The translations under genes and the position numbers were made by a program. Below the pieces are notes generated by a model. The model did not search any database and was not told where the DNA came from. It saw only the letters and a program-made list of their open reading frames with translations. A stretch of 5,881 bases of DNA from an uncultured Ruminococcus sp. (GTDB lineage Bacteria; Bacillota; Clostridia; Oscillospirales; Ruminococcaceae): the NCBI GenBank assembly GCA_947177715.1, contig CAMWVM010000110.1, forward strand, positions 1-5,881, written 5' to 3'. Below, piece after piece: positions 1-4,526 of the stretch. The number at the start of each line of letters is the position of its first letter. Positions within the stretch are counted from its first letter, which is position 1.

Positions 1-570
1 GAGGTGATAGGGTGCGTTAAGTTTAAGTCCTGCAGCTACTACGTCTTTTTTTGTAAGTCCTATAAAGGGAGCGATTACCTTTAATTTTTTTCCGCTGCCT
101 ATATAAACTGCAGCATTTATAGCACTGTTAAATTCGTCGGAACAATCCGGGTATGCGTTGCCGGCTGCATCGTCGCCGTGAGCTCCGTAATATATAACGT
201 CACAGTCTTTAGAAATAGCAATTGCGGCTGCTGAAGAAATAAACAATCCGTTTCGGAAAGGAACATAGGTGGATACGGGATTGCCGCCGGTTTTGCTGAT
301 TTGTTCGCTATAGCTTTCGTGTGGAATCTGTTTATCCGAATGTGAAAGCAGAGAGCAGTCAGAAAAATCAAACATAGCCGATAAATCGAGATGTATAAAT
401 TCAGCGTCATAATAATTTGCAATCTGCTTTGCACATTCTACCTCTTTTGAATGCTTCTGTCCGTAGCCTATGGATAAACAGACAACATTTCCCTTTCCGT
501 ACTTTTCAACTGCCAAAGCAAGGCAGGTCGTACTGTCTATTCCTCCGCTTGATAAAACTAATGCCTTCAT
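1..570 (-). CDS. queC: 7-cyano-7-deazaguanine (preQ0) synthase QueC, C-terminus cut by window edge
   Basis: This cytoplasmic ATP-dependent enzyme converts 7-carboxy-7-deazaguanine plus ammonia to preQ0, the last precursor step encoded here. Reading minus from the ATG at 568-570 gives 190 codons open to the window edge. The N-terminus has the PP-loop SGGIDS (residues 8-13) that binds ATP pyrophosphate. Further QueC signatures are YVPFRN (102-107), HGDD (131-134) and YPDC (141-144). The frame ends in NAPYHL, just before the expected C-terminal cysteine cluster that binds zinc in this family, so that cluster cannot be checked. An AGGAG ribosome binding site lies about 8 bases upstream of the ATG, and the gap after folE is 10 bases, so it is the fourth gene of the operon. 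The truncation is due to the window, not decay. Family assignment is firm. Confidence 0.96.
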   Translation of the reverse strand, partial: MKALVLSSGGIDSTTCLALAVEKYGKGNVVCLSIGYGQKHSKEVECAKQIANYYDAEFIHLDLSAMFDFSDCSLLSHSDKQIPHESYSEQISKTGGNPVSTYVPFRNGLFISSAAAIAISKDCDVIYYGAHGDDAAGNAYPDCSDEFNSAINAAVYIGSGKKLKVIAPFIGLTKKDVVAAGLKLNAPYHL

Positions 571-580
571 AAAAAATCTC

Positions 581-1150
581 CTACCTTGAATATAATCTGT
601 TCTGTAAATCCTGTCTTGTCTCAAAAGCTCCACGCAGGGTAGCAGTATAGGTTTTTGCGGTGGCGTTTTTTATTCCTCTTGCGGTCATACAGCTGTGATT
701 GGCCTCAATAAGAACAGCCACATCAGGCGAATCTGTAACCATCTGCATTACCTGTGCAATATCATTTCCGATTCGTTCTTGAAGCTGAAGTCTTTTTGTT
801 ATCATATCGGCGATTCTTGCAATTTTACTAAGACCCAGCACTTTATCCTTAGGAAGATAGGCTACTGTTATTTTCATATCATACATCAAAGCCATATGAT
901 GTTCACAGTAACTGAATGCGTTGATGTCTCTTACAATTACCATATCTTCACTTCCCGAGGAATGTTCAAAGCATTTGTTAAACATGGCTGCTATTTCTTC
1001 GTTGGTGTAATTGATTCCCTCAAAAACTTCTTCATACATCCTTGCTACTCTGTCGGGAGTTTCAATAAGACCCTCTCTTTCGGGATCGTTGCCCAAAGCC
1101 TCAAGAATACCACGCACGTGGTATTTTATAGCTTCTTTATCTATTGACAT
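581..1150 (-). CDS. folE: GTP cyclohydrolase I (FolE)
   Basis: This enzyme converts GTP to 7,8-dihydroneopterin triphosphate and formate, the first step of both folate and queuosine synthesis. The 189 residues contain the zinc ligands C82 and H85 in CEHH (82-85) and C154 in HSCMTARGI (152-160). The C82-C154 spacing agrees with that of the E. coli enzyme. [12 protein letters not shown] (104-115) and RLQLQERIG (120-128) are also family motifs. The segment after CEHH reads MALMYDMK rather than the LLPF-type sequence of many bacterial FolE proteins, and overall it looks closer to the E. coli subtype. The gene lies 2 bases after queE and 10 bases before queC, with AAGGAG in front of the ATG. Its place inside a queD-queE-queC operon implies that it supplies substrate to QueD; it may also feed folate synthesis. 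Confidence 0.96.
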   Translation of the reverse strand: MSIDKEAIKYHVRGILEALGNDPEREGLIETPDRVARMYEEVFEGINYTNEEIAAMFNKCFEHSSGSEDMVIVRDINAFSYCEHHMALMYDMKITVAYLPKDKVLGLSKIARIADMITKRLQLQERIGNDIAQVMQMVTDSPDVAVLIEANHSCMTARGIKNATAKTYTATLRGAFETRQDLQNRLYSR

Positions 1151-1152
1151 TT

Positions 1153-1812
1153 TTAGACTCCTTTCATATCGGGATTCCAGATGAATTTGTGCATCTGAAG
1201 TTGAAAATTAATTCCGTTAAGTTTATGTTTTATCATAAATTCAACAGCTTTCTGGGGTGAAAGCTTTTCAAAAACACAGCTGAAATATATTTTGCATTTA
1301 TCTTTCAACGAATATGTATCTATAATTTCGCAGGCTTTTTCAAGGTCGCCTTCGCTGCTGCATACGAATTTTACAACATCTTCTTTTTCAAGAATTTTAA
1401 AATTTGAAAGCAACATTTTATCCTCTTCGCCGCTGTCTGTAAGTTTATAATCCATTGTGAAATGCGGGCGGTTTGATCCGAGTGGACTAAGCGGAACGCT
1501 TCCGTTAGTTTCAATTTCTACCCAAAAACCGGATTCTACAAGTTTTTCGATTAAATTATCTATGCCCTCACGCAAAAGTGGTTCGCCGCCTGTAAGCGTT
1601 ATGTTGGTCACTTCGGTTGATTTTATATATTCAATAATCTGCTCCGTGTTCATAAGTTCACAGGGGATATCCTCACTTCTTGCCCAAGCCGTATCGCAGT
1701 AAACGCAGGCAAGATTACAGCCGGAAAATCGTATAAATACAGCAAGCTGACCTGCTCGCTGACCCTCTCCATTTATGCTTACGAATTTTTCTGCAACTTT
1801 AAATACGCTCAT
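1153..1812 (-). CDS. queE: 7-carboxy-7-deazaguanine synthase QueE (radical SAM)
   Basis: QueE converts 6-carboxy-5,6,7,8-tetrahydropterin to 7-carboxy-7-deazaguanine by a radical SAM ring contraction. The 219-residue product has the [4Fe-4S]-binding CNLACVYC motif with C32, C36 and C39 (CxxxCxxC spacing). Ahead of it is [11 protein letters not shown] (12-22), typical of QueE. TLTGGEPL (72-79) carries the GGEP segment that contacts SAM. The C-terminus has [14 protein letters not shown], a familiar QueE ending. The start is supported by GAGGAG about 6 bases upstream, formed by the last codons of queD, so translation of the two is probably coupled. The gaps are 3 bases to queD and 2 bases to folE. 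Length and motifs are complete and I see no sign of damage. Confidence 0.96.
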   Translation of the reverse strand: MSVFKVAEKFVSINGEGQRAGQLAVFIRFSGCNLACVYCDTAWARSEDIPCELMNTEQIIEYIKSTEVTNITLTGGEPLLREGIDNLIEKLVESGFWVEIETNGSVPLSPLGSNRPHFTMDYKLTDSGEEDKMLLSNFKILEKEDVVKFVCSSEGDLEKACEIIDTYSLKDKCKIYFSCVFEKLSPQKAVEFMIKHKLNGINFQLQMHKFIWNPDMKGV

Positions 1813-1815
1813 TTT

Positions 1816-2235
1816 TTACTCCTCATAAACAGCACAGTTTTCGGCAGTTTCAAAAACATATACTCTGTGCGGATTAAATCCTAAATGTTTAAGACTTTCA
1901 AAAATATATTTTGAAAGGTTTTCGGCTGTGGGTCGAAATGAGAGTGGAGTGAGTGAAAAGTTTTCCGCCTCTAAAGCCAATGCGGTTTCTTCTTTAAGCG
2001 TTCCACACTCATAAAGCAATGTGTGGTCAAGACGATTGGTGATATTTTTGAGAGCTTTTTTGAAGTCTGAAAAATCAATAATCATACCTCTGCATTGTCC
2101 CGATTCTATAAGCTGCTGTTTGGAAATTTCAGCAGAGATTTTCCATGTATGACCATGTATATTTCTGCATTTTCCGTCATATCCGCTTAAAAAATGTGCG
2201 GAGTCGAAAGAAGTGGTGGTTTTTAAATAATACAT
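1816..2235 (-). CDS. queD: 6-carboxy-5,6,7,8-tetrahydropterin synthase QueD
   Basis: QueD converts dihydroneopterin triphosphate to 6-carboxytetrahydropterin, feeding QueE. With the start at 2233-2235 the protein has 139 residues. Zinc ligands are H14 (in SFDSAHFL), H27 and H29 (in NIHGHTW); C23 is the probable catalytic cysteine. IDFSDFK (53-59), LDHTLL (69-74), PTAEN (102-106) and the late glutamate in VYVFETAEN (125-133) complete the 6-pyruvoyl-tetrahydropterin synthase-family pattern. I chose this start because GGAGG (2241-2245) lies 5 bases upstream and the family begins near here. The frame stays open to an ATG at 2281-2283, but those extra 16 codons would be the terminator hairpin. It is the first gene of the operon and the one directly behind the riboswitch leader. 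Confidence 0.96.
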   Translation of the reverse strand: MYYLKTTTSFDSAHFLSGYDGKCRNIHGHTWKISAEISKQQLIESGQCRGMIIDFSDFKKALKNITNRLDHTLLYECGTLKEETALALEAENFSLTPLSFRPTAENLSKYIFESLKHLGFNPHRVYVFETAENCAVYEE

Positions 2236-2245
2236 AATTTCCTCC

Positions 2246-2281
2246 AAAAAAAAGACTGTACCCATAAATTTGGGCACAGTC
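2246..2281 (-). terminator. Intrinsic terminator/attenuator in the queD leader
   Basis: On the minus strand GACTGTGCCCA (2281-2271) pairs with TGGGTACAGTC (2264-2254), giving 11 consecutive pairs including one G-U, closed by a 6-base loop. Eight T residues (2253-2246) follow. The T-run directly touches the queD ribosome binding site, so this hairpin lies before the operon's first gene and must be conditionally bypassed. It is best read as the expression platform of the aptamer immediately upstream. Confidence 0.88.
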
Positions 2282-2296
2282 ATTTACATTTGAATG

Positions 2297-2340
2297 CGTC
2301 CGGGTTTTGTTTAAAGACAGGAGGGTACGAATGAACTGTC
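2297..2340 (-). promoter_or_regulatory. Putative preQ1 riboswitch aptamer (class I-like)
   Basis: The minus-strand leader contains GACAG (2340-2336) pairing with CTGTC (2320-2316) as a 5-bp P1. The loop includes TTCG (2331-2328). An A-rich tail (TTTAAACAAAACC, 2315-2303) is followed by CGGA (2302-2299), which can pair with the loop as a pseudoknot. P1, loop, A-rich tail and pseudoknot strand is the preQ1-I layout, and the tail resembles the A-rich tail I recall from the Thermoanaerobacter preQ1-I aptamer. The position fits too: just after a promoter and before a terminator leading into preQ0 biosynthesis genes. The 15-base loop is longer than in textbook class I members, so a variant or another preQ1 class is possible. 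The pairing was done by eye. Confidence 0.68.
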
Positions 2341-2351
2341 TATACATATTT

Positions 2352-2360
2352 ATTATATCA
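2352..2360 (-). promoter_or_regulatory. Extended -10 promoter of the que operon
   Basis: The minus strand reads TGATATAAT at 2360-2352: a consensus TATAAT with the TGn extension. No good -35 box is visible at 16-18 bases; a weak TTCATA lies 19 bases upstream. A transcript from here would begin around 2345, a few bases ahead of the aptamer P1 stem, which is the spacing expected for a short riboswitch leader. Confidence 0.7.
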
Positions 2361-2456
2361 TTAGTTCAGGTTTTTTTATGAATATGCTGTGAATTTTATG
2401 TTATATAATTAAATTGAAGTCTTATTCCTGCCAACGTACATAATATCAGCAGTTAA

Positions 2457-2561
2457 GCATTAACAGACTATAGTTTTGTGCCAGATATCTGGACAGATAA
2501 AGCTAACGATGATGTAAAATACAAAAAGGTGGCTACGCAGGAGGACTTTGATGAATTTTAG
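2457..2561 (+). pseudogene. 3' gene-end remnant upstream of cassette 1 (unrecognised)
   Basis: This frame opens right after a stop at 2454-2456 and runs to TAG at 2559-2561 with no plausible start codon or ribosome binding site. The peptide includes SFVPDIWTDKANDDVK and ends KYKKVATQEDFDEF. The final part recurs as KYKKKATQEDFAKF before cassette 2, and the differences between the copies include both silent and amino-acid-changing substitutions. It is therefore probably the real C-terminus of some protein, left as a fragment. I do not recognise the family; a phage or mobile-element protein is possible given the surroundings. A perfect palindrome, CCAGATATCTGG, lies inside at 2481-2492. Confidence 0.45.
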
Positions 2562-2621
2562 ATATTGTTCACCACTTTTTCATTTGGATATGGTATAATT
2601 TTTAAATACTAATCGGAAGTT
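2514..2621 (+). repeat. Cassette-head repeat, copy 1
   Basis: This 108-base block aligns without gaps to 3438-3545 (offset 924), with about 15 mismatches by hand count (about 86% identity). It covers the coding end of the short remnant, its TAG stop and the whole promoter region. The 24 bases from 2562 to 2585 are identical in both copies, the best-conserved part. It marks the left boundary of cassette 1. Confidence 0.85.
2591..2599 (+). promoter_or_regulatory. Extended -10 promoter of cassette 1
   Basis: TGGTATAAT gives a consensus TATAAT (2594-2599) with the TGn extension. There is no convincing -35 box at normal spacing; TTGTTC at 2565-2570 is too far at 23 bases. The same arrangement recurs in cassette 2. 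It would transcribe the damaged GNAT gene and the P-loop gene behind it. Confidence 0.65.
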
Positions 2622-2628
2622 GGGAGAT

Positions 2629-2818
2629 GATCGACAATATCTTGATTGGCTATTTGCAATGAATTAGAACAGACTGCTGATGTAGATATAATAACTATGC
2701 ACGCATCTATTACGGCAAGAACTTTTTTGAGAAAAGAGGATACAACATGATCAGAGAACAGCAAGTAGTTATAAAAGGAATTTCATTAACAAATTATCTT
2801 ATGGAGAAAAAACGATGA
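2629..2818 (+). pseudogene. Decayed GNAT N-acetyltransferase (C-terminal part, frameshifted)
   Basis: Three frames together give a GNAT C-terminus. QYLDWLF is read at 2635-2655. AICNELEQTADVDIITMHAS is read in a second frame starting about 2651. SITARTF continues to 2726, and FFEKRGYN with the ending SLTNYLMEKKR to TGA at 2816-2818 is in the third frame. The change within FFEK falls in a run of six T (2723-2728); one more T would restore the frame. Between WLF and AICN the usual acetyl-CoA-binding segment (QGxGxA-type) is missing, and most of the N-terminus is absent because the sequence begins soon after the promoter. The gene is therefore non-functional. Its TGA overlaps the next gene's ATG as ATGA, showing the two were once a translationally coupled pair. 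Family membership rests on the ITARxFFEKRGY and LTNYxMEK patterns. Confidence 0.75.
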
Positions 2819-3330
2819 TTATTTTGATTGCAGGTGCTTCTCATACAGGCAAGACTATGTTGGCACAAAAATTACTTGAAAAATATAAATACCCTTATTT
2901 ATCAATTGACCATTTGAAGATGGGACTGATTCGTAGTGGAAACACTGAACTTACTCCAGTTAGTAATGACTTTGAACTAACGGAATACTTATGGCCTGTT
3001 GTCCGTGAAATGATAAAAACAGCCATAGAAAACAAACAAAATCTTATTGTTGAAGGATGTTATATTCCGTTTGACTGGAAAAAAGACTTTGCGAAAGATT
3101 ATCTTGATGATATAAGATATTATTGCATTGTTATGAGTGAAAATTATATAAAAAAGCATTTTAATGACATAAAGATATATGCAAGTGCCATTGAAAATCG
3201 TTTAGATGATGAGTATTGCACTTTGGAAAGCGTGTTAGAAGATAATGCACATGTCTTAGAACTCGCTCGAAAGAATGGAGTAAACTATATTCTTATTAAT
3301 AATGAGTACAAAATAGACATTGACTTATAA
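2815..3330 (+). CDS. P-loop small-molecule kinase/ATPase-like protein
   Basis: The 171-residue protein starts with a beta strand and a Walker A motif, GASHTGKT (residues 7-14), followed by SIDHLKMGL (30-38) with D32 where related kinases keep a catalytic or substrate-contacting acid. LIVEGCYIP (77-85) is a second conserved strand. The size and layout match the adenylate kinase/zeta toxin/chloramphenicol phosphotransferase superfamily, usually annotated as 'AAA family ATPase' or 'adenylate kinase-like'. The substrate cannot be told from the sequence. No signal peptide or membrane segment is seen, so it should be cytoplasmic. The start ATG overlaps the stop of the GNAT remnant, with GGAG about 8 bases upstream. 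A GNRA-loop terminator follows about 50 bases after the stop. Modification of a nucleotide, a metabolite or an antibiotic are all possible. The frame is intact. Confidence 0.85.
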   Translation: MIILIAGASHTGKTMLAQKLLEKYKYPYLSIDHLKMGLIRSGNTELTPVSNDFELTEYLWPVVREMIKTAIENKQNLIVEGCYIPFDWKKDFAKDYLDDIRYYCIVMSENYIKKHFNDIKIYASAIENRLDDEYCTLESVLEDNAHVLELARKNGVNYILINNEYKIDIDL

Positions 3331-3377
3331 CGACAACTTTTAGTTTTTAGGGCAATAAACTAAATAAAATAATTTTC

Positions 3378-3403
3378 AAGAGTCGAGAGATCGGCTCTTT
3401 TTT
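3378..3403 (+). terminator. Intrinsic terminator of cassette 1 (GAGA tetraloop)
   Basis: AAGAGTCGA (3378-3386) pairs with TCGGCTCTT (3391-3399), 9 bp with one G-U, closed by the GNRA tetraloop GAGA. The T-run extends to 3403. It ends the transcript of the P-loop gene. A near-identical hairpin ends cassette 2. Confidence 0.9.
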
Positions 3404-3428
3404 CGTGCCCATTTTCACGGAGAGGAGG
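3378..3428 (+). repeat. Cassette-tail repeat, copy 1
   Basis: The terminator and about 25 bases after it, ending in GGAGAGGAG, match 4141-4189 with few substitutions and a small gap (offset 763 at the hairpin, 762 at the end). With the head repeat this defines the cassette unit: head, cargo, tail. Confidence 0.8.
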
Positions 3429-3437
3429 AATCTGAGT

Positions 3438-3485
3438 GTGAAATACAAGAAGAAGGCCACGCAGGAGGACTTTGCTAAATTTTAG
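3438..3485 (+). pseudogene. Short 15-codon ORF or gene-end remnant before cassette 2
   Basis: GTG at 3438 opens a 15-codon frame ending KKATQEDFAKF at TAG 3483-3485. It matches the end of the remnant before cassette 1. AGGAGG at 3423-3428 lies 9 bases upstream, so the peptide could be translated. The matching position in copy 1 is GTA inside a longer frame, so the start is not conserved. A left-over 3' end carried by the repeat is more likely than a true small gene. Confidence 0.35.
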
Positions 3486-3514
3486 ATATTGTTCACCACT
3501 TTTTCATTTTGTTA

Positions 3515-3523
3515 TGGTATACT
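3515..3523 (+). promoter_or_regulatory. Extended -10 promoter of cassette 2
   Basis: TGGTATACT gives a near-consensus -10 (TATACT, 3518-3523) with the TGn extension, at the same place in the repeat as the cassette 1 promoter. No good -35 box is seen. It lies upstream of the GNAT ribosome binding site by about 40 bases, giving a short leader. Confidence 0.65.
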
Positions 3524-3576
3524 TATCATATACAAATCGAAAGTTATTTTTAAGTAAATATGGAGGGAAACATACC

Positions 3577-4101
3577 ATGCTAAAACTCATAAGACGCTGT
3601 CCGGAATATGTCAGCGGATACAGAGAGTATTGTCAGGAATCATATGACAACCACGTTATTTACTTCCGACCAACTAATCCGAAACTGATTGACAACGAAT
3701 GGTTTAGCAGAACGAAAGATTGGTATGACAAAAAGGAGACTGGGCAAATTCAGGGACAGCCCATAAGCTTCCACTTTTGGGCTGTTGATGATGAAAAATT
3801 TATAGGCGAATTTCAACTGAGAACTAAATTGACCCCAGAAGTAATGTCAGGTATAGGCAGTATCGGATATGCAGTACGTGTATCCGAACAAGGTAAGGGA
3901 TATGGAACCGAGATATTGAAGCAAGGGTTACTTATTGCGAAAGAACATGGTATGAACAAAGTTCTTTTGAACATAAATGACAAAAATAGTGTGTCTGCTC
4001 ATGTTTGCGAGAAACTTGGTGGGAAGTTGATGGATAAAATACAAGCATATAACGATGCCGAAGGTTGTCACATCATGTGCAGATATTGGATTTATCTATA
4101 A
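3577..4101 (+). CDS. GNAT-family N-acetyltransferase
   Basis: This 174-residue protein should transfer acetyl from acetyl-CoA to an amine; the substrate is unknown. The acetyl-CoA-binding motif A is clear: IGYAVRVSEQGKGYG (96-110) with the Q/RxxGxG turn at QGKGYG (105-110), then a helix (TEILKQGLLIAKEHG). Strand and helix NINDKNSVSAHVCEKLGG (132-149) form the usual GNAT C-terminal part. I chose ATG 3577 because GGAGGG (3562-3567) lies 9 bases upstream. The frame can be extended to a TTG at 3472, but that would run through the promoter and a repeat that is non-coding in this frame. It has its own promoter and terminator and is the only cargo of cassette 2. It is not the same subfamily as the decayed GNAT in cassette 1. 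A drug- or toxin-modifying role is possible but unproven. Confidence 0.9.
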   Translation: MLKLIRRCPEYVSGYREYCQESYDNHVIYFRPTNPKLIDNEWFSRTKDWYDKKETGQIQGQPISFHFWAVDDEKFIGEFQLRTKLTPEVMSGIGSIGYAVRVSEQGKGYGTEILKQGLLIAKEHGMNKVLLNINDKNSVSAHVCEKLGGKLMDKIQAYNDAEGCHIMCRYWIYL

Positions 4102-4140
4102 ATTCAAGTTTGTCTAACTAAAACTAAACACATTAACATA

Positions 4141-4166
4141 AAGAGTCGAGAAATCGGCTCTTTTTT
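4141..4166 (+). terminator. Intrinsic terminator of cassette 2 (GAAA tetraloop)
   Basis: AAGAGTCGA (4141-4149) pairs with TCGGCTCTT (4154-4162) around a GAAA tetraloop, and T residues continue to 4166. The stem is identical to the cassette 1 terminator; the loop differs by one base and stays GNRA. It lies about 40 bases after the GNAT stop. Confidence 0.9.
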
Positions 4167-4190
4167 CATGCCTATTTTTAGGAGAGGAGA
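4141..4190 (+). repeat. Cassette-tail repeat, copy 2
   Basis: This is the second copy of the terminator-plus-GGAGAGGAG block seen at 3378-3428. After it the similarity stops, and no third cassette head follows, so this is the right boundary of the array. Confidence 0.8.
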
Positions 4191-4192
4191 TA

Positions 4193-4261
4193 ACGGCGAC
4201 ACATAATTTGTATACAACGAAGTTTGTTTAGTCGCCGTCTAAGTTTGCCTTTGTCAAACTT
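4193..4261. repeat. Two adjacent inverted repeats after the cassette array
   Basis: ACGGCGAC (4193-4200) and GTCGCCGT (4231-4238) are perfect 8-bp inverted arms around 30 AT-rich bases. Directly after, AAGTTTG (4241-4247) and CAAACTT (4255-4261) form a 7-bp hairpin with a 7-base loop. There is no T-run after either, so neither is a convincing terminator. They could be a recombination or attachment-type site at the cassette edge, or an RNA structure ahead of the phage gene remnant. Confidence 0.4.
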
Positions 4262-4289
4262 CAGAGAAAGAAAAAGAGGTGAGAATATA

Positions 4290-4421
4290 GTGAACAGAAT
4301 CAGAGGAATCACAATAGAAATCGTCAGGCGATACCACGGGAATGGTAAAGTCTTAAAAGGCGTACAATCCGCCCTTCGAACAACGCTGACCTAACTCCGT
4401 TATTTAAACAAACTGCTGAAG
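4290..4421 (+). pseudogene. Decayed 5' end of a phage tail tape-measure gene
   Basis: GTG 4290, behind AGAGGTGAG, starts MNRIRGITIEI, the usual N-terminus of many Gram-positive siphophage tape-measure proteins. One surplus base near 4323 shifts the frame; SGDTTGMVKS is then read at 4324-4353. A base missing near 4353 returns to the first frame for LKGVQSALRTTLT. A TAA at 4392-4394 (possibly once CAA) is followed by LRYLNKLLK to 4421. Joined, this matches the family's usual order: ITVEIGGDTTGL, LKGV, then QLRDVNKLLKLDP. Two frameshifts and a nonsense codon within 130 bases show decay. An intact tape-measure gene would be far longer, and none of the rest is present. The match is from memory of the family, not a search. 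Confidence 0.62.
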
Positions 4422-4470
4422 CCTGTTTACATAAAACCAATATGTGTTTCAGGTTTTATATAAACAGGCT
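4420..4470. terminator. Long hairpin between the phage remnant and the convergent oxidoreductase gene
   Basis: Arms 4420-4438 and 4452-4470 pair over 18 of 19 positions (one C-A mismatch at 4430/4460) around a 13-base loop; the base of the stem is AGCCTG/CAGGCT. It lies 57 bases after the stop of the minus-strand oxidoreductase gene. In that direction the following sequence is only moderately T-rich (AGTTTGTTTAAAT), so it may be a weak terminator for that operon, perhaps bidirectional. Confidence 0.5.
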
Positions 4471-4526
4471 CCGATATTAGTATTTTATTGGATTTGGTAT
4501 TATACTGCCCGCTATGATTATTTTTA

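Larger units (their letters stand above)
3438..3545 (+). repeat. Cassette-head repeat, copy 2
   Basis: This is the gap-free counterpart of 2514-2621 (about 86% identity by hand). It includes the short peptide end, TAG stop and promoter core. Divergence between copies is spread along the block, so the duplication is not recent, or the two cassettes arrived separately. Confidence 0.85.

Noticed and set aside
117..434. Minus-strand 105-codon ORF inside queC
   Set aside because: It lies in another frame of the well-supported queC and has no recognisable motif.
695..1147. Plus-strand 150-codon ORF opposite folE
   Set aside because: It is antisense to an intact FolE with all its zinc ligands; it is a shadow frame.
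2236..2283. N-terminal extension of queD by 16 codons to an ATG at 2281-2283
   Set aside because: Those codons are the terminator hairpin and T-run; GGAGG sits 5 bases before the ATG at 2233-2235, where the family normally starts.
2331..2381. Plus-strand 16-codon ORF (MNCLYIFIIS...) with an AGGAGG-like site
   Set aside because: It is antisense to the aptamer and promoter of the que leader, and nothing else supports it; the apparent ribosome binding site is the complement of aptamer bases.
2481..2492. Perfect palindrome CCAGATATCTGG as an operator
   Set aside because: It lies within the gene-end remnant, is absent from the second cassette, and is not placed near a promoter.
3472..3576. Longer GNAT start at TTG 3472
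   Set aside because: The added 35 residues would be encoded by the repeat and promoter; ATG 3577 has GGAGGG at good spacing.
2457..4470. Integron or CRISPR-like array
   Set aside because: There are only two units, no attC-like short-site pairs, no integrase gene and no short direct repeats with spacers; the units carry promoters and terminators, unlike usual integron cassettes.
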